64,000 nucleotides of DNA, taken from Cervus elaphus (taxonomy: Eukaryota > Chordata > Mammalia > Artiodactyla > Cervidae). Made by a program: the position numbers and the translations under genes. Under the pieces are notes generated by a model. It was not told where the DNA came from, did not search any database, and was given only the letters and a program-made list of their open reading frames with translations. Where the stretch lies: assembly GCF_910594005.1 (NCBI RefSeq), contig NC_057847.1, positions 53,892,001 to 53,956,000 on the forward strand, given 5' to 3'. Shown here piece by piece: positions 1 through 10,330 of this stretch; within the stretch, counting starts at the first letter, position 1, and every line of letters begins with the position of its first letter.

Positions 1-366
1 GTATGTTGGGCTCAACTCTGTATGTGGAAAGGGACCAACACCGCTTTCCTGGATCCATGAAATAACAATAGGCTAGCAGTACCAATTAGCCAGACCACAC
101 AATGGTTCTTCAGGCATTGCCTAAGACCCCCTACTGAGTGGAACCCAAACCCCAGGGCTTACACTACCCTCACTTATTCACACTGCCTTGTATAAATGTT
201 CCAGCAACCGGGGAGAACTTGGCACTAATTTCTCACTGTGTCACCATGGCTCGAGTTAAGCAAAAGCCAAAAATGAATTAGGTAAATACAGTAAGTTCAG
301 GCACAAATTCAGCAGGTGAATTTATTTGCAAATTATTCTTTCCATCCTTCTAATTTAAGATTCTCT
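1..366. other. Unique sequence, no gene seen
   Basis: No recognisable repeat, RNA gene or splice-flanked open frame. The base composition is more balanced than in the AT-rich DNA that follows. It could be the edge of an old degraded element, but nothing supports a name. Confidence 0.5.
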
Positions 367-377
367 TTAGAGACATA

Positions 378-568
378 AGGGGCTTCCCTGGTGGCTCAGA
401 CAATAAAGAATCTACTTGTAAGATCCTTGGGTCAGAAAGACCCTCTGGAGAAGAGAATTACTACCCCCTCCAATATTCTTGCCTGAGAGAAGTCCATGGA
501 CAGAGGGACCTGGTGGGCTACAGACCATGGGGTTGCAAAGGGCCAAACACAACTGAGTGACTAACACT
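378..568 (+). mobile_element. Bov-tA SINE
   Basis: The tRNA-derived head (ggcttccctggtggctcag) starts at 381 and the body ends in the typical ctgagtgactaacac. The 11-base target-site duplication ttagagacata is perfect at 367-377 and 569-579. The pol III head is diverged (attgt-rich head, missing gcctgcaatgcag core), so it is an old, inactive copy. Confidence 0.93.
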
Positions 569-579
569 TTAGAGACATA

Positions 580-2280
580 GGCTAGAACTTTGTCATTCTT
601 AAAGTAAAGAAAAGCAGTGTTTGGTTTCAATATCTGGTGCACAGTCAATCATATAAAAATATTAATAAAAGAATCTTTCAAAGTTATGCATTTATTACAG
701 GATTATTGATTTCCATAATGAGAATTTTATTGTTAATATAGGACTGATGTGAGACAAATTTTTTCCTCAAGATTTCTCTATCATTTAATTGAGTCACCTT
801 ATTCCTTCTGCCCCAATACACAACCGTTCCTGTTATTCTTTGAATTGATTTGTATAAAAGCCTTCTGTAAAAGCCATCTTTCTGGATCCACAACCTCTTC
901 TCTGAGCATTTGTTAACACATTAAATTACACTAAAAATCCACCCACCAGAAATTAGACAATGTATCCTGGTTCTCACATTTTTTGAAGGCTTATCATTAA
1001 AACTGCTGATCATTAAAGCAGTGATTCCCAGCCCGGGTTTTGTGATAGCCTGGGGTATCTCCAATTACTTCATAAGATCTTGAAAAAGCAAAATTAGAAA
1101 ATCTTTTTCAAAAGAAAATTAATTATAGTTTTATTTAATTTGAAATATAAATATCTGCTATTGGAGGTAGAGAGTGTGTCACAGTTGAACTTGGTGGGCT
1201 GGAACATTGTTTGGGAAAAAAAAAAAAAAAAAACAAGCAACAATAGCCCATTGAAACACCTCAAAGCTCAAAATCATTATGCTTTCCTGGAAAAAAAAGA
1301 AATGTTATTCTTATTCTTAAGAACTTGAATTCCAACACACACCTTATGAGAGGCACAGAAGGGAACTAGGACAAAACCCATTCCAGGACATTTCCTCCAA
1401 AAGAATACAAATAAGGTGTGTCACACATTTTCATGAATAAAATAAACATGATAATATCTAATAATACCATTGCACTACTCTATGTGCCTAAATTACAGTT
1501 GTACTGAGAAATGAGAAAATCTCTGGAATAGGACCAGGATTGCTTTTTAATTGTCCATTAGAAAAAGCAAAGAATAAAATCACCCGTAATGATTTCCTTT
1601 TGAGATCATTCACCTTATTTTTATAATACAAAAATCAAAAACATATTGAGATGCATGGTGAGGCTGAGCAGTAAAACCGGAGCAAACTGTCTCCTCTCCT
1701 AAGCTCGGGCTCAGCAGCTACTGCAAGCCCACAGTGCCAGCTTGAGACTAGCAAGGCAACTAGCATTGCACAAAAAAATCTGAATTCCTCAGTGCCACAT
1801 TGATTCCACCGAGGACATCTCTCATCTCTCTCTCTCTCTTTTTCCTCACCTTTTTTTCTTTTCTCCTAAATTGAGGTCTTTCTGTATTTAGAGATATTAT
1901 TTCATTATGGGAGATGCCTCCTAAACCAATGAAAAACAATGACAATTTTATTTTCACATGAAGATTCCTCTCCCATGGCCATATTCCATGAATGAATGGC
2001 TTGTAGGACACACCACTAATAATAAACTCCACCACCTGTGCCAACACAAGTGTAAGAAAAGCCCAGGGAACCTAACGCTGGCCAAAGGAATTCGCCCATA
2101 CCTGCAGTGGCTGACTCCTTCCAAGAAAGCTGTGGAGGCTGCTTGCTCTTTTTACTTGCTTATTTGCCAGGAAGGTATTCCTTCTTTTAAAAGTGAAAAA
2201 TAAATAGCTCCAACAACCTTTTCTCTGTCTTGAAATCACTATTTCTACTAGAAAATATGTTCATAAATGTGATCTGTTGA
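580..2280. other. AT-rich unique stretch
   Basis: No gene seen. It holds an 18-base A run near 1217-1234 and a CT-rich tract near 1825-1867. At about 1019-1070 a stretch starting cagtgattcccagcccggg resembles the terminal end of an old hAT (Charlie-type) DNA transposon, but it is too short to assign. The open frames here are short and on both strands, as expected by chance. Confidence 0.5.
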
Positions 2281-2288
2281 GATACTGG

Positions 2289-2360
2289 AGAACTGGCGTG
2301 CTGCGATTCATGGGGTCGCAAAGAGTTGGACACGACTGAGCGACTGAACTGAACTGAACT
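2289..2360 (+). mobile_element. BovB 3' tail, strongly 5'-truncated
   Basis: Only the last ~70 bases are present: gtgctgcgattcatggggtc, then the cacgactgagcgactgaact end and the (CTGAA)n tail. The octamer gatactgg flanks it at 2281-2288 and 2361-2368 as a target-site duplication. The tail repeat is that of BovB (RTE clade). The same 3' end is shared by Bov-tA SINEs, so a SINE end is the alternative. Confidence 0.85.
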
Positions 2361-2368
2361 GATACTGG

Positions 2369-2865
2369 CCACAACATACCAGTATTGAAGGAGCAATCCT
2401 ATACTGGCTAGGAAAGGAACTGGGAACAAGGAGGTCATTTCCCATTCAAATTTAAATGTCACCATGAAATGGTGTCAAAAAATCAAACACATCAGGAGCG
2501 ATTGCACATGTCACAGACCCATCTCATCTGACCTCCCAACACTTACACTGTGAGTGTTTCTGTCCCTGAACTGTCTGGATTCCAGACAGTGTTCTGGCTG
2601 AGTTCTCACCCACCCTGTGGATTAATTCAGACCTTTTTTCCCCCTTTAAATCTCAAGCTTGTTTTCTCCCCGCAACACAAAAGGCTTTCAGTCCACCCAC
2701 CCACCATCAATAAACTGGTATGCAAAGAAGAAAACAACTTGGTTAACTGCTGAAATAGAATATACTTTTTTTTTTAAATCCACATCACTTATTACACAAC
2801 TTAATTCATTTATTGGATAAAACATAAGTTCTACCCATTACTCAAGCCATCCTCACTCCCATTCT
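2369..2865. other. Unique stretch
   Basis: No gene or repeat recognised. A T-run lies at about 2766-2776 and pyrimidine-rich clusters at 2540-2710. Confidence 0.45.
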
Positions 2866-3590
2866 TTTTATTCATTCTTCATCCATTTAACAAATATTTA
2901 TTGAGCAACTACATTCAAAGTACTTTGCTGGGCACAGAGTTTGTAGCACTGGATTAGACAAAGCAAGTCCTGTTCTCTGGAGCCAAAATCCTCCTGGACA
3001 GACTGGCCTGCTTCTTAACAAATGAGGGGAAAAAGTAGTCAGGGACATAATATTTCATGTTGGTTGTCCAGGGGAGTGCTCTCTGAGGCTAGGATATTTA
3101 TTTGAGCTGATTTTCTGCTGGAAGAGAATGCCAGTCAAAAAAGAAAAAGAAAAGAAGTACAAATGTCCTATGGTGAGAACGAGTTTGGTGAGTCAACAGA
3201 CAGAAAGGAGGTGAGAAGGCTGAAGCATAATGAAAAGCAAAATACGGCAAATATGGAAATTTAAGGGACTCGGATATTGGGATTTGTTCTAAAATGCAAT
3301 AGGCAGCCTTTGGAGGATATTAAACAAGGAAGGGACTTGATCTGATTGAGGCTCTCAAATAGCAGAGTATCAGTTTTCTGGAGAGTCTAATGAAGAATCA
3401 AAGCAGGAAAGACTTAGAATATATTTTAGAGTCAAATGAAGAAAAGGGATCAAAGATAACCATCATGTCCTTTACTTGAACAGCTGAGTATAGGTAAGCC
3501 ATTAACTGAGATGGAGATGATTGGGAGGAATAGTTCTATTCCTTCTCTCTTAGGTGTGAGAGGTGGAAATTCACCTATTCAGCTTTGTCC
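2866..3590 (-). mobile_element. L2 LINE 3' region, antisense
   Basis: It begins with the antisense L2 3' end (aacaaatatttattgagcaa, then a degraded ctgggcacagag) and continues with further L2-like blocks, including ctctgaggctaggatattta, gcctttggaggatattaaac and ttaactgagatggagatgat. Order and orientation agree with one long L2 copy of about 0.7 kb. Ancient, with no open frame left. Confidence 0.65.
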
Positions 3591-3689
3591 ATCAGCAGTC
3601 CTTGAAACCATGAAAAATGGACTTGTATTGGATTTCTTCATTTTTCTTATGTTCTAGAATTCTATTTAAATCACAATATTCTAGGTGGC

Positions 3690-4136
3690 TAGCATGCTTT
3701 TCTACTCCACTCCCATCAACTTCAAATCCTAGCTTAAAATCCAATTCCTCTAAGAAAGCTTTGCTGATTGAAACTCTCTACATAATAACCATTATTAAAA
3801 ACCATTCTTTCAGCTTTTATTATGAATCTGTTACTCTATTTTTGCTCTTGGATTTACACCAGATACCTTGGCCTTCCTCTCTTTTTCAGCCTCCAACTGC
3901 CCCACCTCCCAACTGCATCCTTTGCACATCTTGATGCCCCACTGAAGTCTGTGCTACCTAAACCTGAGCTCTGCCCTCTCCCTGACTGTTCCCGAACTGA
4001 CATTCCTCTTTATAGTTCCACTTGCCTCACAATCCAACCAATCCTTTAAGACTCAGATCAAAAGACCTTTTTTCAAAAAACCATTTTTGACCCCTCCCCA
4101 GAGTCAGAGGTGACTGCTCTTTCTCCCTAGGAGGTA
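3690..4136 (+). mobile_element. L2-derived sequence, sense, degraded
   Basis: Two patches resemble the L2 sense 3' region: an aagaaagctttgctgattga block near 3750 and a later ttaagactcagatcaaaaga block near 4047, followed by a ctcccc/ctttctccc stretch. The sequence between is pyrimidine-rich and unassigned. Several overlapping frames are open here, but they start and end without splice context and look fortuitous. Confidence 0.4.
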
Positions 4137-4310
4137 ACAGAGTATAAAGGCTGACATCTCAGCTCTAGGGTCAGACCCTCAGCTCACAGGCCTACCTACC
4201 TCTGCCTCATCTTAGCTGTGTGCCTTTGGGTAACTTACCAACAAGTATAGTTTTCTACTGCAGGAGGAAGTAAGAGCCCCAATAGCTCATAAAATTGGCC
4301 TGAGGACTGA
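4137..4310 (+). mobile_element. MIR SINE
   Basis: The MIR body order is visible: ctctagggtcagaccctcag, then tacctctgcctcatcttagc, then tgtgtgcctttgggtaactt. Degraded and without a clear target-site duplication. Confidence 0.6.
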
Positions 4311-4324
4311 GATGACACAGCTAA

Positions 4325-4537
4325 AGTGAAAGTGTAGTGGCTCAGTCATGTCCAACTCTTTGTGACCCCACGGACTCTAGCCCGACAGACTCCTCTGTCC
4401 ATGGAATTCTCCAGGCAAGAATACTGAAGATAGGTAGCAATTTCATTCTCCAGTGGATCTTCCAGACTCAGGGATCAAACCCAGGTCTCCAGCATTGCAG
4501 GCAGATTCTTTACCATCTGAGCCACCAGGGAAGCCCT
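4325..4537 (-). mobile_element. Bov-tA SINE, antisense
   Basis: Full-length antisense copy. The tail side (aaagtgaaagtg) comes first and it ends with the complement of the tRNA-derived head (gagccaccagggaagccc). Only ctaaa is shared at the two edges, so the target duplication is decayed. Confidence 0.92.
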
Positions 4538-4889
4538 AAAATATATCATAAATCCTGATGCATAATAAGGATTCTTCAATGTTAGACACTTTGGCTATTC
4601 TTATTTCAGTATTCTTCAACTCTCTTGTAAAAATAACAATCTACTTTGTGTGTGGTTATCTTTAACCCATCAGATTAAAAGCTGAATATAATGAATATAT
4701 TGGTGCCATCTTTGTATTTAGTAGATATTTTATGAATATTTAGTGATTAATGAAGGCTGAACATAAACAATTTTAAAATTTTTCATTCCTTTTGCCCAAA
4801 TAGATTTATTCTTCTTAAAGGAGAAATACCATCTTTTCATTTCTTATTTGAAATTTTATATTGCCCAGTATGTACATATTCTGTGTGTA
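4538..4889. other. AT-rich unique stretch
   Basis: Low-complexity AT-rich DNA between two antisense SINEs. No open frame, RNA gene or repeat is supportable. Confidence 0.5.
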
Positions 4890-4904
4890 TATTTATGTAT
4901 GTAC

Positions 4905-5122
4905 ATGCTCAGTCACTTCAGTTATGACCCACTCGTTGCAACCCCAAGGACTATATTCTGCCAGACTCCTCTGTCCATGGGATTTTGCTAGCAAGAATAC
5001 TGGAGTCGGTTACCATGCCCTTCCGCAGGGGATCTTCCCAATGCAGGGATTGAACCTGTGTCTCCTGCATCTCCCACAGTGCAGGCAGATTCTTTACCAC
5101 TGAGCCACCAGGGAAGCCCCCA
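4905..5122 (-). mobile_element. Bov-tA SINE, antisense
   Basis: Antisense copy from catgctcagtcacttcag to gagccaccagggaagccc. It is flanked by similar AT-rich copies, tatttatgtatgtaca (4890-4905) and tatttatgtatataca (5123-5138), which read as a slightly diverged target-site duplication. Confidence 0.93.
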
Positions 5123-5390
5123 TATTTATGTATATACACACAATACATATGCTGTGTATATATAGTATATAATCTATATTTTCACTTGTTTTGAATTTTC
5201 TGAATTAAGAAACTCCAAAATAATCAATATGTAAATGTATATAACATAGTAAATCCACCAGTGATACTGCTTTTAAAAAGAAATACTACCTCTACATTTA
5301 TCCCATTGGGGCATCATTCTGGCTCACAAAACTTTTCAGGCCTCTGAAAACCCAGCATTAGCAGGAGGTTCTTATTAGTGACATGCCTTT

Positions 5391-5530
5391 TCATCAACAA
5401 TCAATTAATATTTATTGGACAAAGTGTGGATGCAGCATACCATGCTGTGTGTTCTGTACATATTTTCCAAATATGAAGACACTATCTCTGCTCCTTACAT
5501 GTCAAGAAAGACAAAGCTCATGACCATAAT
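5391..5530 (-). mobile_element. Possible L2 fragment, antisense
   Basis: tcaattaatatttattggac followed by a degraded atgctgtgtgttctgtaca block and a ctgctccttacatgtcaag block is in the order expected for an antisense L2 3' end. Divergence is high. Confidence 0.4.
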
Positions 5531-5540
5531 AATACATATC

Positions 5541-6640
5541 TCTATAGGCATCTCCTCTCATAGAAGAAGGAAAACCTTCAATAAACAGGTAGATCTTGAA
5601 AGGCTTTGAGATATGACAAGCACAGATCTAGTGGAGATATAAAAGGAAAAAATGTGGATTTGAAACTCAATCAATGGTCAGTTGTATTTTACTTTCTTTT
5701 TAACTAAGCACAACATGCTAAAATAGGGGTGAAAACCAGATTAAAAGATAAACTTGGAGTCTTTGCATCTTTCTTCACAAAGTACCACTTAAGCTAGAAA
5801 GGATTTCCTATATTTTCTAGCAAAATAATGTTATTCTATTCTTTGTTCCTAGATTATGCTATGTACAAATAATCATAGTTGTAAATTATACAACCTGGCC
5901 TAAAGAATGTCATTTTTCTCCAGTGACAAGCTAGTTTCAAAACCCAGAATAATTAGACTGTAATATAATCCATTGTAGTTTTCTCTGGTTTATTTGCTTT
6001 TCTTTCTCTTTCTTCACCTTTTTGTCCTTCACTACTTCCTTCTTTTCTTTCCTTTCTTCTTTTGAGCTTTCCAGCATTTGTGAATAATTTGATCAACGCT
6101 TCCAGCTAACAATTTGTGTCTTCAGCCACTAGTCAGCGGTTATATTCTGTCCCATAGATTGTCTCCAATACATACTCTTCTTTTCTCGGTTGAGTTATAA
6201 CACATACTTTTTTCATCAACCTCTAAAAAAAGTAACAAAGACTCCATTCTTACACACAAACTCAAGAATCCAGGATAATTTCTCATGTAGCATCCATTTA
6301 GACTCTCAATATTTCCATGTTACAATCTAACTGCCTAAGGCATATCCTGAATTCTGATAAAAAAAAAAACTTCTCCAATTCTATCTGTAAAATTCATCTC
6401 TCTTGATGTTTGATTGACAAACTACCTAAAACACACTCAAACTGAAACAAGTGGGTAATAAAACCACCAAGATAACTTGGTTTCATAATTTCTATGTACT
6501 TTATGCACATTTTGTAGAGCCTCCCTGGATTACATATTTGAACTAAATAAAATTTTAGCCTATGTCTTTCTGCCTCATACATTATTTCTCTGCTTAGCTA
6601 CTGAAAGTTATTTTCTGCTAGCATTCAATTTTAACTTAGT
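5541..6640. other. Unique stretch with a polypyrimidine tract
   Basis: No gene seen. The region 5996-6065 is almost purely T/C on the + strand with only scattered purines. The rest is AT-rich unique sequence. Confidence 0.5.
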
Positions 6641-6646
6641 GGCAAA

Positions 6647-6726
6647 ATCCATAGTCTCAAATACAAAATTGTTCAGCTTTATCTGAATCCATAGTCTCAA
6701 ATACAAAATTGTTCAGCTCTACCTGA
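6647..6726 (+). repeat. 40-bp tandem duplication, two units
   Basis: Units 6647-6686 and 6687-6726 both begin atccatagtctcaaatacaa and differ at two positions, both T in the first unit and C in the second. A third partial aaaattgtttagct follows at 6726-6739. Confidence 0.95.
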
Positions 6727-6730
6727 AAAT

Positions 6731-6965
6731 TGTTTAGCTAGTTTCCCCGGTAGCTTAGCAGGTAAAGAATCTGCCTGCAATGCAAGTTATACAGGAGACA
6801 CAGATTCAGTCCCTGGGTTGGGAAGATCCCCTGGAGAAGGAAATGGCAACCCACTCCAGTATACTTGCCTGGAGAATCCCTGGACAGAGAAGCCTGGTGG
6901 GCTATAGTCCATATGATCACAAAGAGTCGGACACAATTCAAGCAACTGAGCACACATGCACGCAT
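6731..6965 (+). mobile_element. Bov-tA SINE
   Basis: Head at about 6742 (tttccccggtagcttagcag), body ending in caactgagcacacatgcacg. The octamer ctgaaaat occurs at 6723-6730 and 6966-6973 and may be the target-site duplication. The tail is AC-rich, as in several other copies here. Confidence 0.92.
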
Positions 6966-6973
6966 CTGAAAAT

Positions 6974-7374
6974 AAAGGACATTCTTAATTTTGTATCCCA
7001 TATTTACTCTTCAAAATAGTTGTTTAAAAAAAACTACTACTACCTTTCCTGTTTGCTTTCAATCTCCAGTCTCAATGAAACAACCAATGTTAAAACTGAG
7101 GACATTTATTTTAATTCATCAAAATTGGTCTTTGCCACTGCATTGTTTGCCTTTCTGCCACTGAAAAATTGGGACTTGGAGAGCAGTGAGTGAGAAAGGG
7201 CTCTGGAAGGAAAGACATTATTTGATATAATAACATCATAATAATAGAGCTCTTTCCCCACATGCTTCAAAACTGACTCAGAATTTAGGAAATGGAATGC
7301 AATTACTTTGTTAAGTGGGAATTTAAGTAGGGAGTTAAAAAGTTTAGCTATTTTATTTTTAAGTAGTAAGCTCC
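6974..7374. other. Unique stretch
   Basis: No coding, RNA or repeat signal that I can support. Confidence 0.45.
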
Positions 7375-7480
7375 CACAAGGATGAGTTTTGCTCTTTTTA
7401 TTTACTGCTGAATCCTCATGTTCAGAACAGTGCCTGCCTCATGGTAGGGGTTAGCTCAATAAATAAATGTTAAGTAAATG
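7375..7480 (+). mobile_element. L2 LINE 3' end
   Basis: Shows the L2 terminal order: tttactgctgaatcctcatg, cagaacagtgcctgcctcat, then gctcaataaataaatgttaa and an aagtaaatgag end. Sense orientation, about the last 100 bases of the element. Confidence 0.75.
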
Positions 7481-8232
7481 AGCTACTATACCAAAAAGAA
7501 ATGTTGGAAACTTGTTTACTAGCTGTCAAAAGTATGTTCCTTCATGCATAAAATAGCATCAACTGTGTAATTTTCCCCTACTTCCTCCTTTTCCAGAAAG
7601 CCAACAAAAGAACTGTAACTTTTTACCTAAGGATCAAAGGTGTCAACCTATTGGCTCATGCTCCTTTAAAGTCCTGGATAATAGTCTTTGGTTATTTTTA
7701 GATAATTTCTTTTGTTTCAAGCTTGAAAAGAAGTATTAACAAAGATCAAAAAATAAATCACTGATTCAGAGCAGGAAAATGCATATTAAGAAACTCAAAA
7801 TATAGTATGTGGAGGCTGTGAGCTAACCTTCCCAGAATACAAGTCAGATCTAGCTTTAGATACTAAAGTATTATATTGGTCCCACTTGGGACCCATCAAC
7901 ATAAAAGGCATGAAGAGAACTTGAAGAGTTGAAAGTCTGAAAAGGAAAGAAGACTAATAACTTAATTATAGAGTGACATTCTCAATACCTAAAACAACAA
8001 GCCAAGAGGTAGAAAAATACAACCAAATTGTAATAATGGTTTACTCTAGGTGGTGGGACTTCGGTTGAGTTTATTCTCCCCCACAGTTTTCAGTATTTCC
8101 AAACATTCCACAGTAAGTATGTAAGACTAGTACAGTCAGAAAGAAAATAATATGCATATTTCTTAAACCAAGAAAAAAGCCAAGGGTAAAATCATGTGAG
8201 ACATAAAGAAAAAATAAAGGATTAAGATTATA
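7481..8232. other. AT-rich stretch, one possible old repeat
   Basis: No gene seen. The segment at about 8030-8150 (ggtttactctaggtggtggg then cagtatttccaaacattcc) looks like the 3' end of an old interspersed repeat, which I cannot name with confidence. Confidence 0.4.
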
Positions 8233-8416
8233 ATTAGCCCTCCATATTTTTGGGTTTTACATCCATGGATTAGGAGGGCCAACAGTATTCATTGTACCGC
8301 ATGTTTTCTATAAGAGACAAGAGCATCCTTGGAGTTTTTTATTTCTTTATTTCTTTATTTTTGGTGGGTGTAGGGGGGTCCTGGAACCAATCCCTTGCAG
8401 TTCCCAAGGGACAACT
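8233..8416 (+). mobile_element. MER2/Tigger-like DNA transposon, internally deleted
   Basis: The left end (agccctccatatttttgggt) and right end (ggtcctggaaccaatccctt, then caagggacaactctat) match the two ends of a MER2-type non-autonomous Tigger element. The middle (8333-8365) is a (TTTC/TTTA)-rich run. No transposase is encoded, as is usual for the class. Confidence 0.6.
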
Positions 8417-9154
8417 CTATATAGCCAAATAAGAGAAGGGACATTGGTGACTTTAACAATCTTCATTGTTTAAGGCAGCCATTCAACTAAACTACTGCAA
8501 AGTACTAGAATGGACTTATTTCTTTTTAAAAACTGTATATATATATAGGATGTAGGCATAAATACACATATGCATACAACATATACACATACATACATAC
8601 TGCACATACTTACAAGGGAGTAAGTTTCTTAAAGAAAGAGCAAAAGCACACAAACTATGTGAAAAAGAAGAAAGCATCTATATACTTAGAATATCACTTC
8701 AGCAGCAACTCTTACACAGTGATGAGACATGAAGACGGAGAACATGAACAAAGGTTAAGGAGTATCCTTCCCAAGGGGATGAAAGAATGTCAGGAAGAGG
8801 AGACATGTTTAAAGTAAATGTTGAAATAAAACGCCCATTGTACCACAATCAAGGCATACCCGTGCAAGTGTCCAATGTGTGAACATACATTCTGGAGTAG
8901 AAAAATGTTTGAGAATTCCTAACCTACCGTCTATAAGGTGAAGGATTTCAGGCAGTCCATGACAATATGGAAACAGGCAGTTTCACTTGTAGGGTCATTG
9001 GAAATGAAAGGTCTTGCCGAAAAGAAAGAAAGGACCCAAAATTAAGCTCTATTTGTTTCATACAGCTGACTAGTAGCTCTCCTAGTATCTACACGTCTTG
9101 ATCCAAAATTATCTGGTGGAATACAACTCCAATCTAGTAATTCCTTGACCCATT
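8417..9154. other. Unique stretch
   Basis: Short alternating runs at 8533-8550 (AT) and 8578-8600 (ACAT). Nothing else recognised. Confidence 0.45.
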
Positions 9155-9164
9155 CTGTGGTCAA

Positions 9165-9341
9165 AGTGAAAGTGAAATTCACTCAGTCTTGTCTGACTCT
9201 TTGCAACCCCATGGACTATATAGTCCAGGGAATTCTCCAGGCCAGAAGACTGAAGTGGGTAGCCTTTCCCTTCCCCAGGGCATCTTCCCAACCCACGGAT
9301 CAAACCCAGGTCTCCCACATTGCAGGCGGATTCTTTACCAG
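9165..9341 (-). mobile_element. Bov-tA SINE, antisense, head-truncated
   Basis: It runs from the tail side (agtgaaagtgaaattcactc) to gcggattctttacca and stops before the terminal gagccaccagggaagcc. The 10-base target-site duplication ctgtggtcaa at 9155-9164 and 9342-9351 shows this is a genuine 5'-truncated insertion. Confidence 0.93.
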
Positions 9342-9404
9342 CTGTGGTCAAGGAGTTGTATTATTCTTAACAAGGCTGTCATTTGTAACCAGTTTCTCTT
9401 TCTA

Positions 9405-9508
9405 GTCGTCATTTCCTTCTCCAGGGTACTTTCCAACCCAGAGATCGAACCCAGGTCTCCTGCATTGCAGGCAGATTCTTTACCAACTGAGCAACTAGGG
9501 AAGTACCT
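9405..9508 (-). mobile_element. Bov-tA SINE fragment, tRNA half only
   Basis: Antisense head half only, from cattccttctccagg-type sequence through ctcctgcattgcaggcagat to actgagcaactagggaagta. The 3' (BovA) half is missing. Reverse transcription truncates 5' ends, so a missing 3' half implies a later deletion. Confidence 0.88.
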
Positions 9509-9801
9509 AGTTGTCACAGGGATAGTAAATAAGAAAGAACAGTATCCACATAACAAAAGGTGACCGCTCTCAAGTATCATAATTGTACCGTAAAAAGGAA
9601 TATCAAGAAAACATGCTCTTACTCAAAGAAATTGCTCTACCAGCAGAAATATCTGGAATGTTAACATGTGCCATGGTTAATCAGAGAGACACTTGGAGGA
9701 TATGGGGTTTTTCAGGCTCTTCAAATCACATTACATAGGTATCTGTTTCCCTTTGACCTCACAACAATGTCAATCAACTAGGTAAACCTAGGATTAAAAT
9801 G

Positions 9802-10008
9802 TGTTTGTGCTCAGTCGCAGCCGACTCTTTGCAGCCCCATGGACTGTAGCCTGCCAGGCTCCTCTGTCCATGGGATTTTCCAGACAAGAATACTGGAGTG
9901 GGTAGCCATTTCCTACTCCAGGGATCCTCACGACCGAGAGCTCGAACCTGCATCTCTTGTACCCCTGCATTTCAGGCAGATTCCACCACTGTGCTACCTG
10001 GGAAGCCC
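9802..10008 (-). mobile_element. Bov-tA SINE, antisense
   Basis: Full-length antisense copy from gtgctcagtcgcagccgact to ctacctgggaagccc. Target-site duplication aggattaaaatg (9790-9801) and aggattaagatg (10009-10020), 12 bases with one mismatch. Its translation gives the familiar spurious peptide MDCSLPGSSVHG. Confidence 0.95.
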
Positions 10009-10202
10009 AGGATTAAGATGGTGTGGATTAATTCAAATTTTCACACTGGACCTGGACCAAGCAGATAGAAAACAGAACCAAACCTCAACCTTCCATTCAG
10101 GAGAGGAGCCCCTTCCAGGCTCTCCCATTCCTCATGCATTGCTACAATTGAAGACACAGCAAAAGGAAGCATTTGACAAGAAATTCAACTGGCTTCATTC
10201 TT

Positions 10203-10330
10203 CAAAGAGGAATAGTGAGGATTTACCCAGCACCTACTACGTGTTGCCAACTGTACTGAACATTTCACATCCACTATTTCTTTGGGTTCCTGAGACTGTC
10301 CAGTTCTTCTACTCTCTCTAAAGTTAAATT
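10203..10330 (-). mobile_element. MIR fragment, antisense
   Basis: The core order gatttacccagcacctacta, then ctgtactgaacatttcacat and ccactatttc, is that of the antisense MIR core. The rest is decayed. Confidence 0.55.

Noticed and set aside
381..450. tRNA gene-like sequence at SINE heads
   Set aside because: SINE heads derive from tRNA but lack a foldable, intact tRNA; all copies are part of longer retroposons.
6647..6726. CRISPR-like direct repeats
   Set aside because: Only two contiguous units with no spacer, in a mammalian genome. It is a simple tandem duplication.
9839..10321. Long + frame starting MDCSLPGSSVHGIFQ and many similar frames across the window
   Set aside because: These are translations of antisense Bov-tA SINEs. 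The same peptide recurs at every such copy and is a known source of false protein annotations in ruminant genomes.
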